Positions 35,225 through 45,087 are shown, counted from the stretch's first letter. The stretch is 64,000 nt of DNA from Lachnospiraceae bacterium (GCA_022791635.1 JAAVZL010000003.1:89506-153505); one strand, 5' to 3'. Program-made: numbers and translations. Notes: generated by a model from the letters alone, not told the origin.

Positions 35225-36295
35225 TTATTCTCTGGAATGATCAATCTGATTTCGAATTTTCTGCATCTGGTAATCCAGCTCCTCAATGGAATCCGCACAG
35301 ATTTTCAATTGTCTCACAATGTCCTCCGTGTTATCCACCACTTTCTTGTACTTCAGCTTATGCTCCAGGCTGGCCCAGAAATCCATGGCAATGGTCCGAA
35401 ACTGCACCTCCGCCATCATATATTTCTTCTCTCTGGACAAAAAGATCGGCACACTGATAATCAAATGCAAACTTCGATATCCGTTTGTCTTGGGACTTTG
35501 AATATAATCCTTCCTCCTCTGCAAAACAATATCGTCTTGCTTAATAAGCAAATCTGCCAGCCGATAAATATCATCCGGAAAGGAACAGATCACCCGAATG
35601 CCCGCCACGTCCTTTAGATTCTCCCGGATACTCTCCACTGTCACCGGATATCCTTTTCGCTCCAGCTTTTCATAAATGCTTTCCGGAGATTTCAGCCGGC
35701 TCTTAATGGATTCAAAAGGATTCCTGTTATACTCCTGGGAAAACTCCGCATTCAGGACCTTAAGCCTCGTTTCAATTTCCATAATAGCAGCCTGATACTC
35801 CATCATCAGGCGGTGAAAGGGCTCTGCTTCCCTAAGCTTTTCCGCCTGGATTCGGATAATCTCGTCCTGCTTTCGAAGCATCACTGCCTGCTCTTCTACC
35901 TTCTGCTCCAGTTGATTTTTCCGGGCATAAAGCCGCATGGCATTCCGGATGCGGTTCTTTACAATGGAACGCTCAAAGGGCTTATGAATAAAATCCAAGG
36001 CTCCCAGCTCCAGACACCTGCTCTCTGCCTCTACTGCAAGCTCACTGCTTATTATCAGCACCGGGATCCGTTTCAGCCATTCCGCTTTGCTCATCTCCGT
36101 CATTACGGCGAAACCATCCATGTTCGGCATATGCAGATCCAGAAGGACTGCCGCCAGCTCTCCCGGATACCTTCCGAGATATTCCATGGCCTCCCTTCCG
36201 TCCGCAGCCATCTCCACCTGATATTCATCCTTCAGCATATCACTTAGCAGCTCGCGATTTACCTCCGCGTCGTCCACTACTAATATCCTTTGCAT
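35225..36295 (-). CDS. Response regulator fused to a RelQ-type (p)ppGpp synthetase
   Basis: 356 aa. Residues 1-120 are a receiver domain with acidic pocket Asp8-Asp9, phospho-acceptor Asp53 (LLDLHMPNMDG) and Lys105 (FIHKPF). A coiled coil (about 122-180) leads to a RelA/SpoT synthetase domain (about 185-345) with all key segments: IKSRLKSPESIYEKL (ATP site), LKDVAGIRVIC (metal Asp229), KTNGYRSLHLII (GTP-binding Tyr273) and AEVQFRTIAMDFWASLEHKL (catalytic Glu296). There is no hydrolase domain. It should make (p)ppGpp under control of phosphorylation; no kinase gene is adjacent. The ATG follows AGGAG. It is divergent from the zinc-ribbon gene. Confidence 0.9.
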   Translation of the reverse strand: MQRILVVDDAEVNRELLSDMLKDEYQVEMAADGREAMEYLGRYPGELAAVLLDLHMPNMDGFAVMTEMSKAEWLKRIPVLIISSELAVEAESRCLELGALDFIHKPFERSIVKNRIRNAMRLYARKNQLEQKVEEQAVMLRKQDEIIRIQAEKLREAEPFHRLMMEYQAAIMEIETRLKVLNAEFSQEYNRNPFESIKSRLKSPESIYEKLERKGYPVTVESIRENLKDVAGIRVICSFPDDIYRLADLLIKQDDIVLQRRKDYIQSPKTNGYRSLHLIISVPIFLSREKKYMMAEVQFRTIAMDFWASLEHKLKYKKVVDNTEDIVRQLKICADSIEELDYQMQKIRNQIDHSRE

Positions 36296-36411
36296 GGTAA
36301 CACTCCTTTTCCCGCAAATCGGGAATTATAGCACGAAATATCATGCTTCTCATTCTTTTATCATTATAAAATTTTTTGCATAAAATTTCAATTATTCCCG
36401 GGAGGTTTTTC

Positions 36412-36440
36412 TTGACATAGGGCTTAAAATTTTAGATAAT
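36412..36440 (+). promoter_or_regulatory. Sigma-A promoter of the zinc-ribbon membrane protein gene
   Basis: TTGACA (36412-36417), 17 bp, GATAAT (36435-36440), 46 bp before the ATG. Confidence 0.8.
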
Positions 36441-36486
36441 AATTCTGAAAATACAGAATCAACAAGCTGGAAGAGGAGATCTGTTT

Positions 36487-37119
36487 ATGGCCTGGTGTCC
36501 CAAATGTAAAAATGAATATCGAGAAGGAATTACCCACTGTCCGGACTGTGACGTGGATTTGGTAGAGGTGCTTTTGCAGGAGGAATCTGTCGAAGTCCCG
36601 GAGGATTACGAATTTCCCAAGGATTTTGATCCGAGCGCTATTCTGGAAGGGCCAAAAGAAAAGCCGGCTCTCGTAAAACCCTATCGAAGCCCCGAGGAGC
36701 GCTACGCGGACATGCGCTCCTCCGCCTGGACCTTTTTATCTGTAGGCAGTGTGGGATTTGTCGTTATGCTTCTGGCTCTGATGGGGATTCTCTCCTTCCC
36801 CTTTCACGACTTTGCTCTCATTGTAATGCTGCTGCTTTTTATCGCCTTCCTGATTGTGGGAATCCTCTCCTTTCAGAATGCAAAAAAGCTTAAAAGCATG
36901 GCATCTATAGAGCATGCCTTTATAGAGCGCATCACGGACTGGTATCACTCGGAGGGTCTTCACCTTGAAGCTGTCACTGCTTTGGATGCCACCATGCCGG
37001 AAGAGCTTTTCTATCTCCAGAAATATGAAGCCGTCTCTAACCTTATACAGGAGCATTTTCCGGATATCTCAGAGGAGCTTTTGAACAAATTAGCTTCGGA
37101 TTTCTGTGAGGAGGAATAA
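36487..37119 (+). CDS. Zinc-ribbon membrane protein of unknown function
   Basis: 210 aa. An N-terminal zinc ribbon CPKCKNEYREGITHCPDCD (Cys4) is followed by an acidic linker, then two membrane helices (about residues 82-104 and 109-130) and a C-terminal cytoplasmic region. GAGGAG lies upstream of the ATG, and a strong promoter is present. I do not recognise a named family beyond the zinc ribbon. It is convergent with the DUF1266 lipoprotein gene, 16 bp away. Confidence 0.8.
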   Translation: MAWCPKCKNEYREGITHCPDCDVDLVEVLLQEESVEVPEDYEFPKDFDPSAILEGPKEKPALVKPYRSPEERYADMRSSAWTFLSVGSVGFVVMLLALMGILSFPFHDFALIVMLLLFIAFLIVGILSFQNAKKLKSMASIEHAFIERITDWYHSEGLHLEAVTALDATMPEELFYLQKYEAVSNLIQEHFPDISEELLNKLASDFCEEE

Positions 37120-37135
37120 GAAGGCCTTTTTAAAA

Positions 37136-37912
37136 CTACCAGGTCTTCTCAAGCTCCATTTGAAAATCCACCTGATAAGGGCTGTCTTCCTGGGTCTTGA
37201 TCTTCTCATACAGAGCTCTCCTGGAAGCGCTGCTCTCCTCGGACCAGAATTCATAGCCGCGCAGGTAGCTGTCCATCAGCTCATCCCAGGAATTATAAAG
37301 GGGCTGAATCTTCCTGGCAAACTCCAAAGACAGATCAAGAGCCTCCTCCTTGCCATAATAACCGGCAATGTAATAATAGCCAAGAAAGTTCATGGCGCGG
37401 CAGCAGTCCCAGCCCGTAATGGCGTCAATTCCATATTCCTCGTACATCTGATACCACTCTGCAAAGAGATGGGCCCGGTCCTCGCCTCCAAAGTCATAAT
37501 TCTCAATGAGAAACGCCTCCCGCCCCTCCTTTGGAATATCACTCATGCCGTCCCGCTCCAGAGTCTTTACAATTCTTGCAAATTCGGAACGATGTCCTTT
37601 ATTCTTAATCCATTCCAACGTCTCGTCTGCGGAATCCCAGTCTGTAATCCCCCATCGCTCATCCAGAAACTTCCGAACCGTCTTCCGGTTCGTCTCCGTG
37701 TTCTTAAGACCTCCAAACAGATTGTAATCCCAGTTGTTTGTCTCTGTCAATATGGCATAGGAAGCATTAAACCAACGGATGGTATCCGTCAGCTCTATCT
37801 CCTCCAGTAATTCTTCCTCCTTCTTCGAGCCGCAGCCTGTTGTACTTGTAATGCCGAGAACCAAGATCATACAAAAAGCAAGCACTCTTTTAATACGGTA
37901 ATTCCTCCTCAT
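37136..37912 (-). CDS. DUF1266 lipoprotein
   Basis: About 258 aa. MRRNYRIKRVLAFCMILVLG leads to a lipobox (TSTTGC, Cys27), so the protein is probably membrane anchored. The rest is helical, with GITDWDSADETLEWI, GIDAITGWDCCRAMNFLG and ELMDSYLRGYEFW, the DUF1266 pattern. Function is unknown. The frame opens at 38140, but the signal peptide and AGGAGGG place the start at ATG 37912. Upstream lies inverted-repeat element copy 2. Confidence 0.85.
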   Translation of the reverse strand: MRRNYRIKRVLAFCMILVLGITSTTGCGSKKEEELLEEIELTDTIRWFNASYAILTETNNWDYNLFGGLKNTETNRKTVRKFLDERWGITDWDSADETLEWIKNKGHRSEFARIVKTLERDGMSDIPKEGREAFLIENYDFGGEDRAHLFAEWYQMYEEYGIDAITGWDCCRAMNFLGYYYIAGYYGKEEALDLSLEFARKIQPLYNSWDELMDSYLRGYEFWSEESSASRRALYEKIKTQEDSPYQVDFQMELEKTW

Positions 37913-38052
37913 AAGATTCGCCCTCCTGACCTTTTTTTCATGGTAACATTGTGGAAAAGGCTTTGTCAATGACTCTTTGTTATTTTTCTGACATTTTCTT
38001 TTTTTGTATAATGGATTTATGGTTCTTTCCAAAAATGTATAACAAAAGGGGA

Positions 38053-38216
38053 GCAAAATAGAACGGCAGACTTCTCCATATCCGTTGTTCGGACGGTTCT
38101 CGTATATTCTGTCTGCCAGTAACGGACATTGCCTAAGCAATATCCGTTACTGGCAGACAGAATGTACGAGAACAGCCGGACATCGGATATTGGAAAAGTC
38201 TGCCGTTCTATTTTGC
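38053..38216. repeat. Long inverted-repeat element, copy 2 (reverse orientation)
   Basis: 164 bp. The outer 25 bases (38053-38077) pair with 38192-38216 with one mismatch. The inner arms continue almost without a break (GACGGTTCTCGTATATTCTG on the left against CAGAATGTACGAGAACAGCC on the right, then CTGCCAGTAACGGA against TCCGTTACTGGCAG). The loop is about 16 nt. The left arm carries the GGACGGTTC half that is on the right in the other copies, so this copy is inverted. It ends 34 bp behind the stop of the nfn/gltA gene. Confidence 0.92.
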
Positions 38217-38250
38217 AGCAGCTCTTTCCCTCTAATATCGGTTCAGGCTT

Positions 38251-39636
38251 CTATTTGCTCAGATACTCATGAATTCCTCTGGCCGCATCCTTGCCTGCTC
38301 CCATGGCCAGGATTACGGTGGCCGCTCCGGTCACGGCATCTCCGCCGGCAAATACGCCTTCCTTGGAGGTTGCTCCCACGTCCTCGCTGGCAACAATACA
38401 TTTACGCCGGTTGGTTTCCAGCCCCTTGGTGGTGGAGGCAATCAACGGATTGGGAGAGGTTCCCAGGGACATGATCACCGTATCCACCTCAATGTCAAAC
38501 TCAGAGCCCGGGATTTCCACAGGACGTCTTCTTCCGGAAGCATCCGGCTCTCCAAGCTCCATGCGGATACAGCGGATGCCGTTGACCCAGCCGTCCTCGC
38601 CTACCAGGATCTCGGTGGGATTGGTCAGCAGATCAAAGATAATGCCCTCCTCCTTGGCATGGTGAACCTCCTCCACACGGGCGGGAAGCTCCTCCTCGGA
38701 ACGGCGGTAAACAATATGCACCTCAGCTCCCAGACGAAGGGCCGTACGGGCAGCATCCATGGCCACGTTTCCGCCGCCGACCACGGCTACCTTCTTGCCG
38801 ATGGCAATGGGAGTATCATACTTGGGATCAAAGGCCTTCATCAGGTTGTTCCGGGTCAGATACTCATTGGCAGAGAATACGCCGCAGGCGGTCTCTCCCG
38901 GAATGCCCATGAACTTGGGAAGTCCTGCGCCGGATCCGATAAATACGGCGTCAAAGCCTTCCTCCTCCATCAGCTCGTCGATGGTGACGGACTTGCCGAT
39001 GATCACGTCGGTCTCAATCTTAACGCCCAGAGCCTTTACATTCTCCACCTCCGGAAGCACCACGTCATCCTTGGGAAGACGGAACTCCGGAATGCCGTAT
39101 ACCAGCACGCCGCCGGCCTTGTGAAGGGCCTCGAAAATGGTTACGTCATAACCAAGCTTCGCCAGATCGCCCGCGCAGGTAAGTCCTGCAGGACCGGATC
39201 CGATCACGGCTACCTTCTTGCCATTCTTCTCCGTGGAGGTCTCTGGCTTAATTCCCTGCTCTCTGGCCCAGTCTGCCACAAAGCGCTCCAGCTTGCCGAT
39301 GGATACGGGCTCTCCCTTGATACCGCGGATGCACCGTCCCTCACATTGGCTCTCCTGGGGACATACACGGCCGCAGATAGCCGGCAGGGCGGAGGACTTG
39401 CTGATCACCTGATAAGCCGCCTCAAAATTGCCTTCCTTTACTTCTTTGATGAAATCCGGAATATGTATCTGTACGGGGCATCCCTCCATACACTTTGCAT
39501 TCTTACAGCCGATACAGCGCTGTGCTTCCTCCACAGCTTCATCCTTGTTATAGCCAAGGCATACCTCGTCAAAATTTGTTGCACGAACCTTCGGATCCTG
39601 CTCTCTTACCGGTACCTTCTTTAATACGTCTCCCAT
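38251..39636 (-). CDS. nfnB: NADPH-dependent flavoprotein, NfnB/GltA small-subunit type
   Basis: 461 aa. N-terminal cysteines for two [4Fe-4S] clusters (CIGCKNAKCMEGCP and CGRVCPQESQCEGRC) are followed by a FAD loop VAVIGSGPAGLTCAG and an NADPH loop VAVVGGGNVAMDAAR. Next to a FAD/[2Fe-2S] subunit this is the large subunit of the electron-bifurcating NADH-dependent reduced ferredoxin:NADP+ oxidoreductase; annotation as glutamate synthase small subunit is common but no large GltS subunit is near. It overlaps nfnA by one to three bases (TAATG). Confidence 0.9.
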   Translation of the reverse strand: MGDVLKKVPVREQDPKVRATNFDEVCLGYNKDEAVEEAQRCIGCKNAKCMEGCPVQIHIPDFIKEVKEGNFEAAYQVISKSSALPAICGRVCPQESQCEGRCIRGIKGEPVSIGKLERFVADWAREQGIKPETSTEKNGKKVAVIGSGPAGLTCAGDLAKLGYDVTIFEALHKAGGVLVYGIPEFRLPKDDVVLPEVENVKALGVKIETDVIIGKSVTIDELMEEEGFDAVFIGSGAGLPKFMGIPGETACGVFSANEYLTRNNLMKAFDPKYDTPIAIGKKVAVVGGGNVAMDAARTALRLGAEVHIVYRRSEEELPARVEEVHHAKEEGIIFDLLTNPTEILVGEDGWVNGIRCIRMELGEPDASGRRRPVEIPGSEFDIEVDTVIMSLGTSPNPLIASTTKGLETNRRKCIVASEDVGATSKEGVFAGGDAVTGAATVILAMGAGKDAARGIHEYLSK

Positions 39637-40520
39637 TACTTGTCACCTCCGCAATTTCCGCAGCCGCCGTGATGGGTATCTCCCTCCTGGTATGCCAAGA
39701 GACGCCGTCCCTCCTCGGTCTTGTACATGGCTGCACGCTTCATAGCCTGGTCAAAATCAATCAGATGGCCGTCAAACTCCGGTCCGTCCACGCAGGCGAA
39801 CTTCACCTCGTCCCCTACCAGTACACGGCAGGCGCCGCACATACCGGTACCGTCCACCATAATCGGGTTCATGCTGACAATGGTGGGAATGCCTAGCTTC
39901 TTGGTGGTCAGACAGGCAAACTTCATCATAATCATGGGACCGATGGCTACGCAGAGATCGTAATGATGGCCCTCACTCACCAGCTTCTCCAGCATGGCGG
40001 TTCCCACGCCGTGGAAGCCGTAGCTGCCGTCATCCGTGCACAGATGGAGGTTGCCTACCTTGCTCATCTCATCCTCCAGAATCAGCAGATCCTTGGTTCT
40101 GGCGCCTACGATAATATCGCACTCAATCCCATGCTCGTGGAGCCACTTTGCCTGGGGATAGACGGGAGCCGTTCCCACACCGCCGGCAATAAACACAACC
40201 TTCTTTTTCTTAACCTCTTCCAAATCATCCGTTACCAGCTCAGAGGGCTTTCCCAAAGGACCTACGAAGTCCTCAAAGAAATCTCCTTCCTTTAAATCCA
40301 CCATCTTATGGGTGGAAACGCCGATGGGCTGGAACACGATGGTTACGGTTCCGGCCTCCCTGTCGTAATCACAGATGGTCAGCGGAATACGTTCTGCCGT
40401 CTCGTCCACTTTTACGATAATAAATTGTCCGGGCTCACAGGCCTTTGCCACTCTTGGAGCATGAACGACTTTCATGTAGACATTTGCAGAGAGCTGCTCT
40501 GCTTTCAAAATCTTGAACAT
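39636..40520 (-). CDS. nfnA: FAD/NAD-binding electron-transfer subunit, NfnA (PyrK-like)
   Basis: 294 aa. A ferredoxin-reductase fold with RIPLTICDYD (FAD), FIAGGVGTAPVYPQAKW (NAD) and a C-terminal [2Fe-2S] cysteine set in DGTGMCGACRVLVGDEVKFAC. With the neighbouring NfnB it would couple NADH and reduced ferredoxin to NADP+ reduction, an important source of NADPH in anaerobic Clostridia. The last residues HHGGCGNCGG are an extra Cys/His/Gly tail of unknown role. AGGAGGAAG precedes the ATG. Confidence 0.9.
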   Translation of the reverse strand: MFKILKAEQLSANVYMKVVHAPRVAKACEPGQFIIVKVDETAERIPLTICDYDREAGTVTIVFQPIGVSTHKMVDLKEGDFFEDFVGPLGKPSELVTDDLEEVKKKKVVFIAGGVGTAPVYPQAKWLHEHGIECDIIVGARTKDLLILEDEMSKVGNLHLCTDDGSYGFHGVGTAMLEKLVSEGHHYDLCVAIGPMIMMKFACLTTKKLGIPTIVSMNPIMVDGTGMCGACRVLVGDEVKFACVDGPEFDGHLIDFDQAMKRAAMYKTEEGRRLLAYQEGDTHHGGCGNCGGDK

Positions 40521-40642
40521 ATGCTTCCTCCTGGAGTATCATTTTTGTACAGTGTCCTTCTTTTCTATATATGCTTTTCCACTGCGCAGAATTACTCATC
40601 TCTAATATCATAATGCAATTTTCATCAGATTTCAACTAAAAA

Positions 40643-40945
40643 CTACATTTCATAGTCAAAGCATACCCGGTCGCAGGCCGCAGGCTTAATCACCTCTTCC
40701 GCCACCGCCACATGGAGGGGGTGCACCTGATAAGCATCCAAATCCTCCACTGTTTCAAGCTCCGAGATGAGCAAAAGCTCCCGGTTGCTTCCATGGAGTC
40801 GGTTTAAGCGCATTTCCGCAAAGGTCAGGCCCTTTACCTGCCCTACCAAAGCCTTTAAGCGCCGGTCTGCCTCCCGGGCCATCTCTTCCTTTTTCTCCTC
40901 TGGAAAATCCTCTTTGAAGTTCCACATTACCAAATGTTTTACCAT
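40643..40945 (-). CDS. Dabb-domain (stress-responsive A/B barrel) protein
   Basis: 100 aa: VKHLVMWNFKEDF to NRELLLISELETVEDLDAYQ and HPLHVAVAEEVIKP, the dimeric alpha-beta barrel pattern. Such proteins are small cytosolic enzymes or ligand binders; no function can be given. The frame opens far upstream, but ATG 40945, four bases behind the previous gene's stop, fits family length. Confidence 0.88.
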   Translation of the reverse strand: MVKHLVMWNFKEDFPEEKKEEMAREADRRLKALVGQVKGLTFAEMRLNRLHGSNRELLLISELETVEDLDAYQVHPLHVAVAEEVIKPAACDRVCFDYEM

Positions 40946-40949
40946 AAGC

Positions 40950-41885
40950 TTAATCCTCCTCATCCATATCCGGGTCATATTGAAATTCCAGCCGGTATAT
41001 CTGTACCAGCGGTTCACTGACCATTCCCTTTTTGTTGATAGCCACCGCACAAAGCAGGTTCTCACCCTCTGTGAGGGAAATGGGCTTTTCATAGCGGGCG
41101 CTGTCCCTGGTAGGCTCCGTGCCGTCCAGGGTATAGAAAATAGCGCCGTATTCGGCGTCAAGCTCCAGACTCACGTAGTAGTGATAGACGCCCTCCGCCA
41201 GGCTGCAGGTAGGCTTCTCCACCCGGTAGGGCAAAAGCTCCTCCCGGATAGCATCGTAGGCACATGTATCTATTACCTCCTGAACCAGGGAGGTCTGCTT
41301 TGTCTCATTTAAAAGCTCCATAAGCTGAAGGTAGAGTTCCAAAAGCTCCTGGCTCTCCCCTCTGGCTGTTTCCTCCAGCGCAACCGCCTTCCACAGGCAT
41401 TCCACAGCCAGCTCCTTGGCTTCCAGAGCCTCATAGGCCTTGGACATCTCGCACAGGGGAACAATATCCGTCCCCTGCCTGCCCTCCTGAATACTCTGAG
41501 CCTGCTTTAAGTAAGGCAGGGCTTCCTGGTACTGCTCTTCCTCAAGAAGCTCCGTTCCCTTTTTCAGCTGATAGGAGTAGCTGTTACTTCGCCCCATGGA
41601 AAAATATCCGATAAGAAAGGCGCCAAAGCACACAAAAATCGCCGTGGACAAAAGCAGGATCTGCCGAAAGGTCTTGGACTGCCACAGGCTCTTTCTCTCG
41701 TCCTTCTCCCTGGAGGAGTCTTTTTTCAATTGTTCTTCCAGAGGCTTGGAAGGCTCTTCCGGATCCTGCCCGATGATAATCTCTTCCAGGGGGTCATAGT
41801 CCGGAACAATCTGCAATTCCTGTAAGCAGACACTGCAGTAAATGCTTCCTGCCTCCAGCTCTGCGCCGCAATTGGGACACTGCAT
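40950..41885 (-). CDS. Zinc-ribbon, TPR and chitobiase-like C-terminal domain membrane protein
   Basis: 311 aa. A zinc ribbon (CPNCGAEL...CSVCLQEL) opens the protein, followed by a membrane helix at about 74-95 (ILLLSTAIFVCFGAFLIGYF), TPR-like helices (100-200) and a C-terminal CHB/HEX-type beta domain (IFYTLDGTEPTRDSARYEKP). The topology suggests a cytosolic zinc ribbon and an outer TPR/beta region. Function unknown; possibly an envelope-associated scaffold. It lies between ftsK and the Dabb gene with a gap of four bases to the latter. Confidence 0.8.
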   Translation of the reverse strand: MQCPNCGAELEAGSIYCSVCLQELQIVPDYDPLEEIIIGQDPEEPSKPLEEQLKKDSSREKDERKSLWQSKTFRQILLLSTAIFVCFGAFLIGYFSMGRSNSYSYQLKKGTELLEEEQYQEALPYLKQAQSIQEGRQGTDIVPLCEMSKAYEALEAKELAVECLWKAVALEETARGESQELLELYLQLMELLNETKQTSLVQEVIDTCAYDAIREELLPYRVEKPTCSLAEGVYHYYVSLELDAEYGAIFYTLDGTEPTRDSARYEKPISLTEGENLLCAVAINKKGMVSEPLVQIYRLEFQYDPDMDEED

Positions 41886-41936
41886 GACACTTCCTCTTTT
41901 CTTATCTGAAACGTACCTTCTTCGTTGCTGTCGCCT

Positions 41937-44567
41937 TTACACACATTCCTCTATGTACTGTTCAAACTCCTCCATGGTCATGAGGATCTCCCGGGGCTTT
42001 GTGCCTGCCTCCTCACCGACCACGCCCGCCTCCGCAAGCTGATCCATGATCCGGGCTGCCCGGTTAAAGCCCACCTTAAACCATCGCTGCAGCATGCCGA
42101 TGGAAGCCTTATCCTTCTCGATAATAAACTTCCCGGCCTCCGCAAAAAGGGCATCCCGCTCCGGTCCTTCCCCCGAAGAGCTGCCGTCCGCAGAAGCGGC
42201 CGCCTGTACGGTGTTCATATGCTCCTCCACCTCATCGCTGTAGACCGCCTCCTCATTGTTTTTCTTCAGAAATTCCACAACAGCCCCCACTTCCTCATCG
42301 GAGACAAAGGCTCCCTGAACCCGCACCGGCTTGGGATAGCCATAAGGATAAAAGAGCATATCGCCCTTGCCCAGAAGCTTCTCCGCCCCGTTCATATCCA
42401 GGATCGTCCTGGAATCCACCCCGGAGGAAACCGCAAAGGCAATCCGGGAGGGCATATTTGCCTTGATAAGCCCCGTAATGACATTCACCGAAGGCCGCTG
42501 GGTGGCAATAATCAGATGAATCCCTGCCGCCCTGGCCAGCTGTGCCAGACGGCAGATAGCATCCTCCACCTCTCCCGGCGCCACCATCATCAAATCCGCC
42601 AGCTCATCCACCACAATCACAATCTGAGGCAGCTTTTTCGGCTTATTTTCATCCGAAATCCCCTCGATGGCCTTGATCTTCTCATTGTAGCCCTGAAGGT
42701 TCCGCACATTGTAATCCGCAAACAGCTTATACCGGTTGGTCATCTCCGCCACCGCCCAGTTCAAAGCCCCGGCAGCCTTCTTCGGATCCGTCACCACAGG
42801 AATGAAGAGGTGTGGAATCCCATTATAGACACTCAGCTCCACCACCTTCGGATCCACCATTATGAGCTTAACCTCCTCCGGATCCGCCTTATAAAGAATA
42901 CTCATAATCAGCGTATTGATACAGACAGACTTACCGGATCCCGTCGCCCCCGCAATCAAAAGATGAGGCATCTTTGCGATATCCGTCACCATAATTTTTC
43001 CCGCAATATCCTTTCCCACCGCAAAGGCAATCCGGGACTTATGATTCTTAAACTCCTGGGAAGCCACCAGCTCCCGAAAAGACACAATGGCATTCTCCGC
43101 ATTGGGCACCTCAATTCCCACTGCCGCCTTCCCCGGAATGGGCGCCTCAATCCGCACATCCGCCACCGCCAGATTCAGCTTAATATCATCCGCAAGGGAA
43201 ACAATCTTGCTGACCTTCACCCCCTGATCCGGCTGAAGCTCATAGCGTGTCACCGAAGGCCCCTGACTCACATTGGTGACCGTCACTCCCACGCCGAAAT
43301 CCCGCAGGATCTGCTGCAGATGTATGGCCGTCTCCTGAAGAATCCGATCCGCATCCCGATTCTCCGTATTCTTCACCTGCCGGAGAAGCTTAAGAGGCGG
43401 ATACTGATAAGACTGCTTCCGAAGCCTCCGCTTATCTCCCCCAGCGCCCTGCAAAGCCTTCCCAGGAGTCCCCTGCCCCAGGCTCTGCGAAACCGGCTCC
43501 ACCCTTCGCACCGTACCTACGGAATCAGACTGCCCGGAAGAACCTGGAAAGTCCAAAATCTTAGCTTCGTCTTCCGGTTCCTCCTCCCATTCCTCCTCAT
43601 AATCCTCCTGCACCGGCTCCGGCGCAAATACCGGCTCCGACGCAGCCTTTTCCTTTTCCTTCTCCTCCTCTTCCGGACCCGCATCTGTCTCTGCAAAGCC
43701 TTCCCGCTGACGCTGAATAGGAAGCTCAAACATCTCGTCCAAATCCTTTAAATCCGGCTCCGACGAAACGGTAATCTCCCGCATCTCATCCGTATAGGTA
43801 TCCTTTTTGATCGTAGTGCCTTCAAGAGCCACACCGGAAATCTTCCGCTCCATACGGCTCTGCTTTTTCTCCTCTTCCTCCTGGGCTTCCTGCTCAAGAA
43901 GCGCCTTCCTCCTGGCCTCCCGCCGCTCATCGGCCAGAGCCCGATGACGCCTTGCATCCTCCCGGGCCGTATCATAGACCTTCTTCCCCCCAGTCTTTAC
44001 ACCACTGATAAAGGACTTCTCCGTAATCACAACCACACAGATAATCAGAAGCACCAGCAGCAAAAGCCAGGTCCCCACAGTGCCAAAAGCTCCCGTAAGC
44101 CCCTTACAAAGCATACCGCCAAAAAAACCGCCCCCCGTCCTATGCTCCGCACAATAAGAATAGAAAGCCTTAGCCGTCCCGGCGCCCCCCTTCTCACCGC
44201 TCACCAACTGGGCAACTGCGCACAGCAGAAAAAAAGCCACCCCCGCGGCAACCGCCTTCACCGTCGCAATGGTATTCTCCCGATTAGAAATCGAAAAAGC
44301 CGCAATCAAAAACAGTCCCACCGGCAGCAAATAAGCCAAAATCCCAAACAGCCCAAACATCACGCCGCTTATAAAGCCCCCCAAAGCTCCCCCAATGCCG
44401 AAATTGCTGATAAGCAGCAAAACAGACACAGCAAAAAGGACAAGAATCAACACCTCATCCCGAATAAATGCCGTTTCCTCCCGCTTCTTAGCCGCCGCCT
44501 TCCTGGAAGCGGCTGTCGTCCTCTTCTTCGTACTGGTCCGGCGCCTGCCAGATGTGCCTGATGCCAT
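41937..44567 (-). CDS. ftsK: DNA translocase FtsK/SpoIIIE
   Basis: About 876 aa. Four N-terminal membrane helices (to about residue 190) are followed by a long charged linker, the alpha/beta motor domain with Walker [21 protein letters not shown] and Walker [13 protein letters not shown], and a winged-helix gamma domain ([20 protein letters not shown]) that reads KOPS/SRS-type sites. It pumps chromosomal DNA through the division or sporulation septum. I chose ATG 44567 because GGGAGGG is eight bases upstream; a TTG at 44585 precedes that site. A good promoter is at 44627-44655. Confidence 0.95.
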   Translation of the reverse strand: MASGTSGRRRTSTKKRTTAASRKAAAKKREETAFIRDEVLILVLFAVSVLLLISNFGIGGALGGFISGVMFGLFGILAYLLPVGLFLIAAFSISNRENTIATVKAVAAGVAFFLLCAVAQLVSGEKGGAGTAKAFYSYCAEHRTGGGFFGGMLCKGLTGAFGTVGTWLLLLVLLIICVVVITEKSFISGVKTGGKKVYDTAREDARRHRALADERREARRKALLEQEAQEEEEKKQSRMERKISGVALEGTTIKKDTYTDEMREITVSSEPDLKDLDEMFELPIQRQREGFAETDAGPEEEEKEKEKAASEPVFAPEPVQEDYEEEWEEEPEDEAKILDFPGSSGQSDSVGTVRRVEPVSQSLGQGTPGKALQGAGGDKRRLRKQSYQYPPLKLLRQVKNTENRDADRILQETAIHLQQILRDFGVGVTVTNVSQGPSVTRYELQPDQGVKVSKIVSLADDIKLNLAVADVRIEAPIPGKAAVGIEVPNAENAIVSFRELVASQEFKNHKSRIAFAVGKDIAGKIMVTDIAKMPHLLIAGATGSGKSVCINTLIMSILYKADPEEVKLIMVDPKVVELSVYNGIPHLFIPVVTDPKKAAGALNWAVAEMTNRYKLFADYNVRNLQGYNEKIKAIEGISDENKPKKLPQIVIVVDELADLMMVAPGEVEDAICRLAQLARAAGIHLIIATQRPSVNVITGLIKANMPSRIAFAVSSGVDSRTILDMNGAEKLLGKGDMLFYPYGYPKPVRVQGAFVSDEEVGAVVEFLKKNNEEAVYSDEVEEHMNTVQAAASADGSSSGEGPERDALFAEAGKFIIEKDKASIGMLQRWFKVGFNRAARIMDQLAEAGVVGEEAGTKPREILMTMEEFEQYIEECV

Positions 44568-44626
44568 AGATCCAGTCCCTCCCAAAAATATATTTTAAAA
44601 AACCTCTTTTTTACTCACCACGCGCT

Positions 44627-44655
44627 ATTGTACCATTTTTTCATCCAAATGTAAA
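44627..44655 (-). promoter_or_regulatory. Sigma-A promoter of ftsK
   Basis: TTTACA (44655-44650), 17 bp, TACAAT (44632-44627) on the minus strand, about 60 bp before the ATG. Confidence 0.72.
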
Positions 44656-44710
44656 TCTCCGAAATTCCAGTCTGTACTGCGAAAGATACGCCAAAACCGT
44701 ACGCCGTCAA

Positions 44711-44779
44711 ACCGGGAATCTGTTTCCTGCCCTGCTCCGCCTAAAGGCTAACACGCCTGGCAGGAAACAGATTCCCGGT
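44711..44779. repeat. 21-bp perfect inverted repeat between ftsK and the PBP gene
   Basis: ACCGGGAATCTGTTTCCTGCC-type arm at 44711-44731 is perfectly complementary to 44759-44779, with a 27-nt loop. No U-tract follows on either strand. It is unrelated in sequence to the long inverted-repeat element that starts 92 bp further on. Confidence 0.75.
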
Positions 44780-44870
44780 TCGCCGGCTGTCTCCCGGGGC
44801 CCGCCACCCACGCCGCCCCATCACACTGCCATCCCCTTCCGACAGCAACCACCCACATCCAAAGTCAGGG

Positions 44871-45077
44871 TCTGCCGCAAAGGAAGCCCGCAGGCTTTTC
44901 CGATATCCAGTGTACGGCTGTTCACGGACAGGCTGTCTGATATGGGCGGACAACGGCCCGCAATACGGTAAACTTTCTAAAATTCCCAAGGACGGTGTAC
45001 GACCAGAGCAGACAGAATGTCCGTGAACCGTCCGAACACCGGATATGGAAAAGCCTGCGGGCTTCCTTTGCGGCAGA
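44871..45077. repeat. Long inverted-repeat element, copy 3
   Basis: 207 bp. The outer 31 bases (44871-44901) are perfectly complementary to 45047-45077. The shared core follows: CGGCTGTTCACGGACAGGCT on the left, and GCAGACAGAATGTCCGTGAA with CCGTCCGAACACCGG on the right. The central part is less regular than in copies 2 and 4. Its right end is ten bases from the stop codon of the PBP gene. Confidence 0.92.
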
Positions 45078-45087
45078 CCCGTCCGTC

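Noticed and set aside
38269..39624. Long plus-strand open frame opposite nfnB
   Set aside because: Antisense shadow of a clearly recognised conserved enzyme.
38251..39636. Glutamate synthase small subunit
   Set aside because: No large GltS subunit nearby, and it is coupled to an NfnA-type FAD/[2Fe-2S] subunit, so the Nfn assignment is preferred.
41925..43751. Long plus-strand open frame opposite ftsK
   Set aside because: Antisense shadow of FtsK; translation is low-complexity His/Arg/Leu-rich.
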